Assembly: GCA_023391415.1 (NCBI GenBank)
Contig: JAEWAY010000003.1
Span: 186,001 to 250,000, forward strand
DNA from: Bacteroidota bacterium
GTDB lineage: Bacteria; Bacteroidota; Bacteroidia; Cytophagales; Cytophagaceae
Reading direction: 5' to 3'
DNA length: 64,000 nucleotides
The notes below the pieces were generated by a model. The model worked only from the letters and a program-made list of their open reading frames with translations. It was not told where the DNA came from and made no database searches. A program made the position numbers and the translations under genes. How positions within the stretch are numbered: position 1 is the stretch's first letter; every line of letters begins with the position of its first letter. This document shows, one piece after another, positions 1 through 8,448 of this stretch.

Positions 1-10
1 ATCGAATATT

Positions 11-775
11 ATGGCAAAACTTACATATAAAGACCTGTTGGATGCCGGTGTTCACTTCGGGCACCTTACAAGAAAATGGAACCCTAAAATGGCTCCGTAT
101 ATTTTCATGGAAAATAACGGTATCCACATTATTGACCTGAATAAAACGCTTGCAAGTCTTGACGAGGCTTCCGCAGTCCTTAAAAATATAGTGAAGTCTG
201 GTAGAAAAGTTCTTTTTGTCGCGACCAAAAAACAGGCGAAAGAAGTGGTCGCGGAGGAAGCGAAAAGACTGAAGATGCCGTACGCTACCGAAAGATGGTT
301 GGGTGGTATGCTCACCAATTTCGCGACCGTAAGAAAGTCGTTGAAGAAGATGTCTTCCATTGATAAGCTTATGAAAGATGAAGCTTACATCAATCTCGCG
401 AAGAGAGAAAAGTTGATGATTACCCGTGAAAGGGAGAAACTGGAAAAAGTACTAGGTGGTATCGCCGAACTTACACGTCTTCCCGCGGCCCTTTTCATAG
501 TAGACGCTAAAAAGGAACATATCGCCGTAAAGGAAGCCAAGAAATTGAATATACCTGTATTCGCTCTTGTGGATACCAATACCGATCCAACAACAGTAGA
601 CTATCCGATTCCGGCGAACGACGACGCGTATAAGTCAATTTCAATTCTGACTTCAGCGATCGGAAAAGCTATCGAAGAAGGACTGAATGAGAGAAAGAGA
701 GAGAAAGAAGATACGAAGCTTAAAGACGAAGAAGAAAGCAAAAAAGCGGCTGACAGAGCGGAAATTGAAGATTAA
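11..775 (+). CDS. rpsB: 30S ribosomal protein S2
   Basis: S2 is a component of the small ribosomal subunit, bound late on the solvent side of the 30S head-body junction. The 254-residue product carries the family's N-terminal signature (LLDAGVHFGHLTRKWNPKM, residues 9-27) and the conserved ERWLGGMLTNF block near residue 95, and ends in a highly charged Lys/Glu tail. The length is normal. The start at 11 is an ATG with an AT-rich upstream and no Shine-Dalgarno sequence, as usual in Bacteroidota. It is followed by tsf, the classic rpsB-tsf order, although a hairpin separates the two. Identification is secure. Confidence 0.98.
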   Translation: MAKLTYKDLLDAGVHFGHLTRKWNPKMAPYIFMENNGIHIIDLNKTLASLDEASAVLKNIVKSGRKVLFVATKKQAKEVVAEEAKRLKMPYATERWLGGMLTNFATVRKSLKKMSSIDKLMKDEAYINLAKREKLMITREREKLEKVLGGIAELTRLPAALFIVDAKKEHIAVKEAKKLNIPVFALVDTNTDPTTVDYPIPANDDAYKSISILTSAIGKAIEEGLNERKREKEDTKLKDEEESKKAADRAEIED

Positions 776-801
776 TCTTACTGATTTGTAACAGCGAATT
801 T

Positions 802-842
802 AAAATTGAACATTGCCTAAAAAACAGTGTTCAATTTTTTTT
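802..842 (+). terminator. Rho-independent terminator after rpsB
   Basis: The 11-bp arms AAAATTGAACA (802-812) and TGTTCAATTTT (828-838) are perfectly complementary and run into a stretch of T. The hairpin lies between rpsB and tsf, so it may separate or attenuate the two genes, which are usually cotranscribed. Confidence 0.75.
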
Positions 843-926
843 ACCAATACCAGGCCTTTTACTGGGACGGACTATTTTCCGTCGTATTTTATAATAAATT
901 CATTTTCAAAATAAATAATATAGAAC

Positions 927-1757
927 ATGAGCATTTCAGCGCAAGATGTAAACAAGTTACGTCAGATGACTGGTGCAGGGATGATGGATTGCAAAAAAGC
1001 CCTCACTGAAGCCAATGGCGATTTTGATACTGCTATTGATATCCTTAGAAAAAAAGGACAAAAAGTTTCCGCCGCCCGTTCCGACAGAGAAACTTCCGAA
1101 GGGGCTGTTTTCGTAAAGACTCTGAACAATGGTAAAGAAGGCATTATTGTCGCGTTAGGTTGTGAAACGGACTTTGTGGCGAAAAATGAAGAGTTCCAGG
1201 CGTTGGGCAACGCGATCATTGAAGTGGCCGCTAAGTCTAAGCCCGCTACCAAAGAAGAATTGAAAGCTTCCAAGATTGATGACCGGACTGTAGAGGAGCA
1301 TATCGTCGAGCTTGTGGGTAAAATCGGAGAGAAAGTTGATGTCGTGGCGTATGATATCCTTACTGGTGATCAGGTGGTGCCTTATATCCATTCCGGAGCG
1401 AAACTCGGTGTTTTGGTAGCTCTTAAAGGAGTAAACGGAGCGGATGTAAGTGAAGTCGGAAAAGATGTCGCCATGCAAATCGCGGCTATGAAACCAGTCG
1501 CTGTGGACAAAGATGGCGTAGATCCTTCTCTTATCGAGAGAGAGATTGAAGTTGGAAAAGAACAGGCGCGGGCCGAAGGTAAACCAGAAGCGATGCTTGA
1601 GAAAATCGCTCAGGGTAAATTGGGCAAATTCTACAAGGAGAATACCTTGTTGAACCAGCAGTTTGTGAAAGATCCTTCCATAACGATCGCTCAATTGCTT
1701 GACAATGTAACAAAAGGATTGACTGTAACAGAGTTTAAGCGTGTTTCTGTAAGCTAA
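927..1757 (+). CDS. tsf: Translation elongation factor Ts
   Basis: EF-Ts is the guanine nucleotide exchange factor that regenerates EF-Tu-GTP. The 276-residue protein has the N-terminal UBA-like domain (residues 1-50, with LRQMTGAGMMDCKKAL) and the EF-Tu-contacting TDFVAKNEEF motif near residue 80, followed by the two core subdomains. The length is that of the short Bacteroidota/Gram-negative type. The ATG at 927 is preceded by an A-rich region. The gene sits 151 nt after rpsB with a terminator hairpin between them and ends at its own terminator. Confidence 0.98.
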   Translation: MSISAQDVNKLRQMTGAGMMDCKKALTEANGDFDTAIDILRKKGQKVSAARSDRETSEGAVFVKTLNNGKEGIIVALGCETDFVAKNEEFQALGNAIIEVAAKSKPATKEELKASKIDDRTVEEHIVELVGKIGEKVDVVAYDILTGDQVVPYIHSGAKLGVLVALKGVNGADVSEVGKDVAMQIAAMKPVAVDKDGVDPSLIEREIEVGKEQARAEGKPEAMLEKIAQGKLGKFYKENTLLNQQFVKDPSITIAQLLDNVTKGLTVTEFKRVSVS

Positions 1758-1779
1758 GCTCAAGATGATATGTGTTTTG

Positions 1780-1810
1780 AAAGGCCACCTTACGGGTGGC
1801 CTTTTCTTTT
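1780..1810 (+). terminator. Rho-independent terminator after tsf
   Basis: Arms AAAGGCCACC and GGTGGCCTTT flank a TTAC-type loop and are followed by a T-rich tail. It lies 22 nt after the tsf stop. Confidence 0.9.
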
Positions 1811-2231
1811 ATATCCTGGAGTGTGATCAAGAGTGAGGAGAACCGCCTACATCCTAAACTTTTTCCTTATCCCGCCAACTTTCCGTTTGGCTCCTTAGTT
1901 ATTACAGTAGAAAGCGGATACTAAAGTTGGGATGGCTATGGACAGAAATGGAAAGAACAGGGAAAAGGTGGAAAAGTCGGATCTGGTCGTTAATACCAAT
2001 GGCCAGTTGTGCGAGGTGCTGGATTTGGGAAGCGCGACCTTTGTACATGTTTTTAACTCTTTGCGGGATGATCCCTGGGTTGGCATTAGTTTTAGCTTTA
2101 ATCCCAGGTTTATCTCAAGAAGTGTTGGCTGGTAGCGGAACAATTAAGTGGAAATTAGCGGTACATATGGTGATAAATCTCGCTGAATTTGAAGCCAGCC
2201 GCGGCTATGTGGCTGGTTTTTCTTATTGAGA
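1811..2231. other. Gene-poor interval with an orphan terminator
   Basis: No convincing gene is seen in these 420 bases. The longest plausible reading frame is plus-strand 1932-2135 (67 codons, starting MAMDRNGKNREKVEKS), which I do not recognise and which lacks a ribosome binding site or clear promoter. A plus-strand terminator at 2192-2223 has no assigned upstream gene, so a short transcript may end here: either this small frame or an untranslated RNA. Confidence 0.4.
2192..2223 (+). terminator. Terminator hairpin without an assigned gene
   Basis: CCAGCC (2195-2200) pairs with GGCTGG (2211-2216), extended by AAG/TTT pairs including a G-T, and the T-run is on the plus strand. On the minus strand there is no T-run, so it does not serve the thioesterase gene that ends at 2232. 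It therefore suggests an undetected plus-strand transcript upstream. Confidence 0.6.
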
Positions 2232-2621
2232 TCAGACGATTTTTACCGGTTGCTTCATATCGTCTACGGCTACAAGGGTAAATACGCCCTCGACCGCTTT
2301 TTGCCGGGTTTCACAGTACATTTCTTCCACATATATAGATACGCTGACTTTAATACTGCTATTGCCGACATGGGCTACTTCTCCAACAATCTCTATGATG
2401 GTGCCGGAAGCGATAGGACATTTAAAATCAATTTTATCGGAGGAGACAGTAACGTACTTTTGCCGGCTGTATCGGGTAGCGGTAATAAAGGCTACTTCGT
2501 CCATATAAGACAAAGCCATCCCTCCGAACAATGTATCGTAGTGATTGACCAGGTTAGGAAAAATAGCTTTGAATTGGGATGTTTTGGCAAGTTTTATCCG
2601 CTCCTCGGGTGTATGCATCAA
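2232..2621 (-). CDS. Acyl-CoA thioesterase, hotdog fold (YciA/BACH type)
   Basis: Likely hydrolyses acyl-CoA to free fatty acid and CoA in the cytosol. The 129-residue protein is a single hotdog domain; the block HYDTLFGGMALSYMDEVAF (about residues 27-45) matches the YciA/BACH helix region in which the Asp/Glu of the active site lies, and the C-terminal half has the expected strands (VSSDKIDFKCPI, VSVSIYVEE). Two adjacent ATG codons are possible starts (2621 or 2618). It stands alone on the minus strand between tsf and a small secreted protein. The substrate range cannot be told from sequence. Confidence 0.9.
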   Translation of the reverse strand: MMHTPEERIKLAKTSQFKAIFPNLVNHYDTLFGGMALSYMDEVAFITATRYSRQKYVTVSSDKIDFKCPIASGTIIEIVGEVAHVGNSSIKVSVSIYVEEMYCETRQKAVEGVFTLVAVDDMKQPVKIV

Positions 2622-2847
2622 TTTTCAAAATTTGCCGGCAAGTTAACCCATATTTTGTAGAAATACACCTGATATGTTCGCTTACTCGTGAAAGAAATCA
2701 TTTATTTTGCAAAGGAGATCCGGAAAGTTCAGCTACCGGAATTTGTGATAGAGCTATAAAGCGAAGGTTTTTGTCCGAGTAAAAATAGAGGCGTTCATCG
2801 AGGTAAGGGAACTTTGGAGCATAAATCAGAAGATGAACTAAATAATA

Positions 2848-2879
2848 AATCAGAGAGACGATTGAAAGCCTCTCTGATT
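2848..2879 (-). terminator. Terminator of the small secreted protein gene
   Basis: Ten-bp perfect arms AATCAGAGAG and CTCTCTGATT. Read on the minus strand the hairpin is followed by a T/A-rich tail, 10 nt after the stop of the gene at 2890-3189. Confidence 0.75.
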
Positions 2880-2889
2880 GAACAACGCT

Positions 2890-3189
2890 TTATTTTTTCT
2901 TATGGAGCTTATTTTCTTTCTTGGCCAGTTTTTGCTGTTGTTTGTTAAGCTTTTCTTTTTCGTTGATTAGCTTCATCTCCTTACGAAGTTTCTTTTGCTC
3001 TTGCTTCAGATCTTTGGCTTGTTTGTCGAGTCGCTTTTGCTTACGCTTCAGTTCCTTATTATCTCCACGCGTGTCATAGTTTATGATTTTTTCAATAGCG
3101 GCGTCCGGGGAAAGGCGCTCCGCTTTAAGCGTACTGACTGACGCGAAAGATAACGCCGCGATCAGCGTAAGGATCAATGATTTTTTCAT
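2890..3189 (-). CDS. Small secreted Lys/Glu-rich coiled-coil protein
   Basis: I do not recognise a named family. The 99-residue product starts with a clear Sec signal peptide (MKKSLILTLIAALSFASVSTLKA, cleavage likely after residue 23). The rest is extremely charged, with heptad-like runs of Lys, Gln and Glu from residue 45 on (KELKRKQKRLDKQAKDL and similar), predicting one long helix or coiled coil in the periplasm. It is monocistronic, with its own terminator. A structural or polycation-binding role in the envelope is possible but is only an inference. Confidence 0.75.
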   Translation of the reverse strand: MKKSLILTLIAALSFASVSTLKAERLSPDAAIEKIINYDTRGDNKELKRKQKRLDKQAKDLKQEQKKLRKEMKLINEKEKLNKQQQKLAKKENKLHKKK

Positions 3190-3337
3190 GATTGATAGGT
3201 TTATTTTGACTAATCAATCCATATTGTCCTATGAAAGTTCTGACATGGCTGGAATGGAACTTAAACAGATGTAATTTTTATTCTTTGGCGAGATTCTTAT
3301 AGAGAAGGTCTTCGGCGCGTATATCTCTTGATGACGC

Positions 3338-5191
3338 TTAGGTTAGAAATGATTTCAGACTGTTGAATGTTCGCTGGTTACTGCTTTCATCATTAATCAG
3401 CTTGTCTAGCCTGAAGGCGGCGCTAATTAATCCAAGATGGCTAAAAGCCTGAGGGTAGTTTCCCAGATGTTCGCCTTGAGTACCAATCTGCTCTGAGTAC
3501 AGGCCGACATGATTGGAATATCCCAGCATTTTTTCAAAGATAAAGCGGGCTTTCTGGAGATTTCCGGCCAGAGCCAGGGCTTCTACATACCAGAATGTGC
3601 ACATGGAAAAAGTACCTTCATTGCCTTGCATGCCATCAGGCGCCGCGTCTTCCTGACTATATCGGTATACAAGGGAGTCACTGACAAGCTCTCTTTCTAT
3701 TCTTTCCAATGTGCGTAGCCATTTGGGATCTTTGGGACCGATAAAATGCACCAGAGGCATCAGCAGTACCGACGCGTCGATGGCGATACCGCCCTTGTAT
3801 TGTACAAATGAGTTTTTCTCTTCATTCCAATAGTTGTCATGTATGTCGTAAAATATCTTATTCCGCTCATGCCACCATCTGGAATTGAGAGGGAAAGATC
3901 TGTTTTGAGCCAGTTTGATACCACGGTCAAAGGCGACCCAGCACATGAGCCTTGAAAACAGAAACTCTTGCCTTCCCGCTCTTACTTCCCAGATGCTCTC
4001 ATCTTTCTGGTGCCAGTTGTCGCATAACCAATTGAGATGATCTGTAAGTTTTAGCCAGAAATCGTATGAAATAGGTTCCGCGTATTTGTCATATATATAT
4101 ACGCAGTTCATGAGTTCCCCGTAAATATCCAGTTGGCATTGCTTATGAGCCTTATTACCTATTCGGACCGGTTTGCTGCCCTGATAGCCTTCAAAATGAT
4201 CCAGTAAGGATTCTTCCAGGTCCCTTTTCCCGGATATGGAGTACATTAGATGCAGTCTGTCTGAACTGGGATCGTTCAGACAGGTGTTTTCTATCCAGTT
4301 AATAAATCGAGACGCTTCTTCACGATATCCCAGTTTTAAAAGTACATACATGGAAAACGCGGAATCTCTGATCCAGGTGTATCTGTAGTCCCAATTACGT
4401 TCTCCGCCATGTAGTTCGGGTAGGCCAAAGGTGGGGGAGGCGACCATGGAACCATGATTGGCTGAGGTCAGAAGCTTCAAAATTAAGGCGGATCGGTTTA
4501 CACTTTCCCGCCATCGGCCAAAATAGTTACAGGAATCCAGCCATTGACGCCAGTAATTGATATCGTCAATCAAAGTAGTATTGACAAAGGTCTCTATATC
4601 GGAAATTTCCGTTCCTCCCGGATGTAGCTGAAGTATAAAGTGAACGCTTTCACCCGCGTTTAGCGTAAACGTAGCTGTCGCGTCATTGTCTTTGATCTCA
4701 ATGTTTACTTCGCTGATCAGATCTATCTCAAGCGCGTGGTTTTCATCTACGGAGAAAAAGCGTACTCCATAATCCGTTTTTTCCGTTTTATGACGAGCCT
4801 GACCATAATTGAACCTTGGAGTGCATTCCATCCGGAATTCGATTTTTCCCCGGATAGCGCTGACCCTTCGCACAAGATTCTTTCCTTTATCCAGATCATC
4901 TACCGGCATGTAGTCGATGACTTCGCCCACACTATGCTTGCCAAGGAAGCGAGTGAGCAATACATTAGTGTCCGGAAGATACATCTGTCGGTGATTGTTG
5001 TCTTCCGAAGTAGGATATATCCTGAAAAAACCACCCTTTTCCTGATCGAGCAAAGCCGCGAAGATGGTAGGGGAGTCGAATTCGGGAAAACAAAGGAAAT
5101 CAATCGATCCGGTGATGGATACCAAAGCTACGGTGACCAGATCACCTATGACTCCATAGTTTTCTAGGGGTTGATAGTTGTTTTTTTTCAC
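3338..5191 (-). CDS. Glycoside hydrolase family 15 protein (glucoamylase/trehalase-like)
   Basis: Probably an exo-acting alpha-glucosidase (glucoamylase or GH15 trehalase). The 617-residue length fits bacterial GH15 enzymes with an N-terminal beta-sandwich (about residues 1-225) and a C-terminal alpha/alpha barrel. The barrel shows the family hallmarks NWDYRYTWIRDSAF near residue 270, a glutamate-containing IWEVRAGRQEF near residue 395, and the late NEGTFSMCTFWYVEALA block near 535. There is no signal peptide, so it is cytosolic. The first codon is GTG at 5191; no in-frame ATG lies close by. It starts 6 nt after the stop of the cyclase gene and is likely cotranscribed with it. Confidence 0.92.
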   Translation of the reverse strand: MKKNNYQPLENYGVIGDLVTVALVSITGSIDFLCFPEFDSPTIFAALLDQEKGGFFRIYPTSEDNNHRQMYLPDTNVLLTRFLGKHSVGEVIDYMPVDDLDKGKNLVRRVSAIRGKIEFRMECTPRFNYGQARHKTEKTDYGVRFFSVDENHALEIDLISEVNIEIKDNDATATFTLNAGESVHFILQLHPGGTEISDIETFVNTTLIDDINYWRQWLDSCNYFGRWRESVNRSALILKLLTSANHGSMVASPTFGLPELHGGERNWDYRYTWIRDSAFSMYVLLKLGYREEASRFINWIENTCLNDPSSDRLHLMYSISGKRDLEESLLDHFEGYQGSKPVRIGNKAHKQCQLDIYGELMNCVYIYDKYAEPISYDFWLKLTDHLNWLCDNWHQKDESIWEVRAGRQEFLFSRLMCWVAFDRGIKLAQNRSFPLNSRWWHERNKIFYDIHDNYWNEEKNSFVQYKGGIAIDASVLLMPLVHFIGPKDPKWLRTLERIERELVSDSLVYRYSQEDAAPDGMQGNEGTFSMCTFWYVEALALAGNLQKARFIFEKMLGYSNHVGLYSEQIGTQGEHLGNYPQAFSHLGLISAAFRLDKLINDESSNQRTFNSLKSFLT

Positions 5192-5197
5192 AATGAT

Positions 5198-5875
5198 CTA
5201 ACAGGCTCTGAGTATAGCTCTGGCGGGAGCTCCGTCGGCTCCAAGGATTTTAAGGGGAAGACAATACAGTTCATAATTTCCGGGAGCGGCTTCCGACAGG
5301 TTTAAACCTTCGATAATACATATGCCCGCTTCATACAGAATGGAATGAACTAATTTGTAATTTCCTCGATTGCCAGTGCTTATATAGTCGATTCCGATCG
5401 TTTTTACTCCCAGCGCGGCCAGATACTGCGCCGCCTGAGTATTCAGATAGATAAAGTCGCGTTTAAAGCTTTTACTCGTCCAGTCGAAAAGGGAATTGGA
5501 TGTTTTAAAGAGCACTCTCTCTCCCTCGGCGATATTGTAATTCTGAAGCGATTCTTTACGAATACTTTTCTGACCGCTAAGCTCAATGACTCTGCATGGT
5601 CCGATGACATAGTCGAAATCCAGCGCGCTGATATCGTTGCCGTTTTTAAAGATATGCCTTGGAGCGTCAATATGTGTCCCCGAATGTACGGGCATAGAGA
5701 AGGTGGTGACATTGATATCGTCGCCTTTATGAAGATCCTGAAACTTATGTACGGATACATGAGGCAGTCCCGGCCATCCAGTCATGCTGTCGTGGATAGG
5801 AGCGGAGATATCAATGTATCTTGTTTTGGATGGTTGAGCTAACGTCTCATCATAAAAGGTTCCTGGTTGCTGCAT
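5198..5875 (-). CDS. Cyclase-family metal-dependent hydrolase (kynurenine formamidase-like)
   Basis: A member of the cyclase superfamily (PF04199) that includes bacterial kynurenine formamidase and isatin hydrolase. The diagnostic metal-binding motif HxGTHxDxPxH is complete at residues 64-74 (HSGTHIDAPRH). The 225-residue length is standard. It has no signal peptide. The gene lies directly upstream of the GH15 gene on the same strand. The absence of tryptophan-degradation genes nearby means the substrate should be left open. Confidence 0.88.
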   Translation of the reverse strand: MQQPGTFYDETLAQPSKTRYIDISAPIHDSMTGWPGLPHVSVHKFQDLHKGDDINVTTFSMPVHSGTHIDAPRHIFKNGNDISALDFDYVIGPCRVIELSGQKSIRKESLQNYNIAEGERVLFKTSNSLFDWTSKSFKRDFIYLNTQAAQYLAALGVKTIGIDYISTGNRGNYKLVHSILYEAGICIIEGLNLSEAAPGNYELYCLPLKILGADGAPARAILRAC

Positions 5876-5988
5876 GATTAGTTAAACCTCCAGATAATGT
5901 TAATTGAATAACTATCTACATGTAGTGACATGTTTTTGTCCTAAATAGGACCCTGTCGGCTTGTCCGTGAGTGAGGGATGTATCAGGC

Positions 5989-6150
5989 TTAATAGATTTT
6001 TTTGCCTGTCCTGATTCCGGATCGCGAAGGGCCGGAAGTAGTCTGGTCCTCATCTATTGCCTTTCTGGAGTCAGGCCTTTGAGGCCTTGAGTTGCCATAC
6101 GTTCCTTTGGCGATTTTACCTTTTGTGGTTTTTTTGTCTCCTTTACCCAT
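5989..6150 (-). CDS. THX-family small 30S ribosomal protein
   Basis: A 53-codon gene read on the minus strand, starting MGKGDKKTTKGKIAKGTYG. This start is the signature of the Thx/THX small-subunit proteins, which bind 16S rRNA at the top of the 30S head, and the basic first 25 residues are the rRNA-binding part. A more variable, Ser/Thr-containing tail (residues 26-53) ends in RTGKKIY. Bacteroidota members tend to be longer than the Thermus Thx. The region upstream is AT-rich with no Shine-Dalgarno sequence. The gene is easily missed because of its size. Confidence 0.85.
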   Translation of the reverse strand: MGKGDKKTTKGKIAKGTYGNSRPQRPDSRKAIDEDQTTSGPSRSGIRTGKKIY

Positions 6151-6283
6151 ATTTGGTGAATGATTAAATGTTGATTTTCATAAAATAATAATTAATATCG
6201 GCCAAAAATGTTTGATCATTATTTTGAGGATAGCGTATCCGCTCATGATCGGGAGAGGGTAGCTGATTGCGGCCAGAACTTCT

Positions 6284-6291
6284 TATATTTG
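6284..6291 (+). promoter_or_regulatory. Bacteroidota -7 box before the FAD dehydrogenase
   Basis: TATATTTG matches the TAnnTTTG consensus exactly and lies about 68 nt before the ATG at 6359. A TTG is present only 14 nt upstream, so the -33 element is imperfect. Confidence 0.5.
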
Positions 6292-6358
6292 CATACCGCG
6301 TTATCCGATATGCGCCATATCGTGATCTCGCCTCGATTGCCTGTAGAAATTATAAAAA

Positions 6359-7930
6359 ATGATTAAAGAGATTGATCTGGAGGTTGAGCCGTCCGTAGGA
6401 TTTGATGAAGAAAAATTCCGAATAGTTGTATTGTCCAGGCTGGGCTTGCCGGATTCGCCTTCGGTCCGGGTCGAGATGATCAAAAGATCCATTGACGCTA
6501 GAGGCCGGCAGGTCAAAGTGGCTGTGAGAGCCAGGGTATTGGTTGACGAACCAGAGGAAGATCAGTCGTTGAAGCTTAAGTATTCCTTTGTGGGCGAACG
6601 GACATCAGTGGTCATAGTGGGAGCGGGTCCCGCGGGGCTTTTTGCCGCCTCGCGTCTGATCGAGTTGGGATATAAGCCGATTGTATTGGAGCGGGGCAAG
6701 GATGTTCAGACTCGCCGCAGGGATCTCGCGGCGATCAATAAGGAGCATGTCGTCAATCCGGATTCCAATTATTGCTTTGGTGAAGGAGGCGCGGGAACCT
6801 ATTCTGATGGGAAGCTTTACACGAGGTCCAAAAAACGGGGCGACGTAAACAGAATTTTGCGGATATTGGTGGCGCATGGCGCGGGCAAGGAGATTCTGGT
6901 CGACGCGCATCCTCATATCGGGACCAATAAGCTCCCCAAAATCATAGCCGCGTTGCGAAACAAGATTCTTGAATATGGAGGAGAAGTACGTTTTAATACC
7001 AAAGTAACGGATCTTATCATTGAGAAAGGGGAGATCAGGGGAGTAACGACCGAATCAGGCGATGAAGTTCGGGGTTTGGGGGTGATACTGGCGACTGGCC
7101 ATTCCGCCAGGGATATTTTTTATCTCCTGCGCGGGCGCGGCGTGCTACTGGAGGCCAAGCCTTTCGCCATGGGCGTAAGGATTGAGCATCAGCAAGCGCT
7201 GATAGATAAGATACAGTATAAGCGCGAGGATCGGGGAGCGTGTCTTCCTCCCTCTACCTACTCGTTGGTGAGTCAGGTCGCGTATCAGGGAGTGGAGCGA
7301 GGGGTGTTTTCATTTTGCATGTGTCCCGGTGGTTTTATAGTGCCTTCGGCTACAGATCAGGAAGAGGTGGTTGTAAACGGCATGTCTCCTAGTCGTCGGG
7401 ACAGCCGGTATTCCAATTCGGGTATTGTGGTAGCGATCAATCTGGAAGATCTGTCCGATTATAGAAAACATGGTGTGTTTGCCGGGCTGGAAATGCAGAA
7501 AACGATTGAACGAAACGCCTGGCTCGCGGGAGGTAAAACTCAGGCCGCTCCGGCTCAGCGCATGATGGATTTTGTCGACAGAAAAGTGTCGGCTTCTCTG
7601 CTGGAAACTTCTTATCAGCCCGGGCTGGCTTCGGTTGATATGGACGAAGTGCTGGCGCCCTCGCTGGCCAGTCGTTTGAGAGAAGGTTTTAAAATATTCG
7701 GAGCCAGGATGAAGGGATATCTGACGAATGAAGCCCAGATAGTAGGGGTAGAAAGCCGGACTTCCAGTCCTGTAACCATACCCAGAAACAAGGAAACACT
7801 GGAACACGTACAAGTAAAACGTCTTTTTCCATGCGGTGAAGGCGCCGGATACGCGGGAGGTATCGTATCGGCCGCGATCGATGGGGAAAAATGCGCGGAA
7901 GCGCTGGTAAACCTATATCGGGGGAATTAA
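6359..7930 (+). CDS. FAD-dependent dehydrogenase (COG2509 type)
   Basis: An uncharacterised but widely conserved NAD(P)/FAD-dependent oxidoreductase of the COG2509 kind. The first 80 residues form a small extra domain. The FAD-binding GxGxxG-type motif GAGPAG sits at residues 88-93, and the C-terminal nucleotide-binding segment has GEGAGYAGGIVSAAIDGEKCAEAL. The 523-residue length is typical. The central FGEGGAGTYSDGKLYTR block is characteristic of the family. It is followed at 27 nt by the CoA-binding protein gene. The physiological substrate is not known for the family. Confidence 0.9.
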   Translation: MIKEIDLEVEPSVGFDEEKFRIVVLSRLGLPDSPSVRVEMIKRSIDARGRQVKVAVRARVLVDEPEEDQSLKLKYSFVGERTSVVIVGAGPAGLFAASRLIELGYKPIVLERGKDVQTRRRDLAAINKEHVVNPDSNYCFGEGGAGTYSDGKLYTRSKKRGDVNRILRILVAHGAGKEILVDAHPHIGTNKLPKIIAALRNKILEYGGEVRFNTKVTDLIIEKGEIRGVTTESGDEVRGLGVILATGHSARDIFYLLRGRGVLLEAKPFAMGVRIEHQQALIDKIQYKREDRGACLPPSTYSLVSQVAYQGVERGVFSFCMCPGGFIVPSATDQEEVVVNGMSPSRRDSRYSNSGIVVAINLEDLSDYRKHGVFAGLEMQKTIERNAWLAGGKTQAAPAQRMMDFVDRKVSASLLETSYQPGLASVDMDEVLAPSLASRLREGFKIFGARMKGYLTNEAQIVGVESRTSSPVTIPRNKETLEHVQVKRLFPCGEGAGYAGGIVSAAIDGEKCAEALVNLYRGN

Positions 7931-7957
7931 TAACATTTAGTCGTTGTTGTTTGTTTA

Positions 7958-8317
7958 ATGAAGAAGACACTTATTTTGGGCGCTACGCCTGATTCATCAA
8001 GATATGCCTACAAGGCGGCGCATATGCTGACGAGACATGGGCATGAAATTGTGCCTGTAGGCATGAAAAAGGGCGAAGTGGCGGGTAAAGTCATCAGAAA
8101 CGACTTTCCGCTGGAAGATAATGTCGACACTGTCACATTGTATGTCGGAGAACGGAATCTGCCGCCTTTGTTTGACTATATTACGCGTATAAAACCCAAA
8201 CGAATTATTTTCAATCCCGGGACGGAGAATCAGGAACTGATCGAGCTGGCGAAAGAGAATGGGATCGAACCGGTAGTAGGCTGTACGCTCGTCATGCTCG
8301 CTTCGGGCGAATATTAA
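7958..8317 (+). CDS. CoA-binding domain protein (YccU-like)
   Basis: A 119-residue single-domain protein of the CoA_binding_2 family (PF13380), with a Rossmann-like start KTLILGATPDSSRYAYKAA and a later NPGTENQELIELAKENGIE segment that matches the family's conserved C-terminal helix. Members bind CoA or NAD-type nucleotides; no reaction is established. It follows the FAD dehydrogenase by 27 nt and is likely in the same transcript, ending in hairpins upstream of gyrB. Confidence 0.85.
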   Translation: MKKTLILGATPDSSRYAYKAAHMLTRHGHEIVPVGMKKGEVAGKVIRNDFPLEDNVDTVTLYVGERNLPPLFDYITRIKPKRIIFNPGTENQELIELAKENGIEPVVGCTLVMLASGEY

Positions 8318-8341
8318 TTTGTACATCGAGAACAATAGCCC

Positions 8342-8368
8342 ACGCTAATAAACCGCTTTTATTAGCGT
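8342..8368 (+). promoter_or_regulatory. Perfect 10-bp hairpin upstream of gyrB
   Basis: ACGCTAATAA (8342-8351) pairs with TTATTAGCGT (8359-8368) across a 7-nt loop. No T-run follows on either strand, so it is more likely an RNA stabiliser, a processing site or an operator than a terminator. Confidence 0.5.
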
Positions 8369-8390
8369 CTGGCAAAGGTTCTATTGCTTG

Positions 8391-8427
8391 AAAAAGCTAC
8401 CGAAAGCGCTTTTTTTTTTGTAGCTTT
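8391..8427 (+). terminator. Terminator with an overlapping alternative hairpin before gyrB
   Basis: AAAAAGC (8391-8397) pairs with GCTTTTT (8408-8414) and is followed by a run of T: a normal terminator for the preceding operon. The same left arm can instead pair as AAAGCTAC (8393-8400) with GTAGCTTT (8420-8427), enclosing the T-run. The two folds exclude each other. Confidence 0.6.
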
Positions 8428-8448
8428 ACCATTTCCAACCATAAAAAA

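Noticed and set aside
1927..2229. 100-codon frame in the interval after tsf
   Set aside because: It runs through the terminator hairpin at 2192-2223 and is Trp-rich and unconserved-looking.
2226..2660. Plus-strand frame over the thioesterase gene
   Set aside because: Antisense shadow of a recognised hotdog-fold gene.
6208..6366. 52-codon frame overlapping the FAD dehydrogenase start
   Set aside because: The consensus -7 box at 6284-6291 lies inside it, so the start would not be transcribed; no family recognised.
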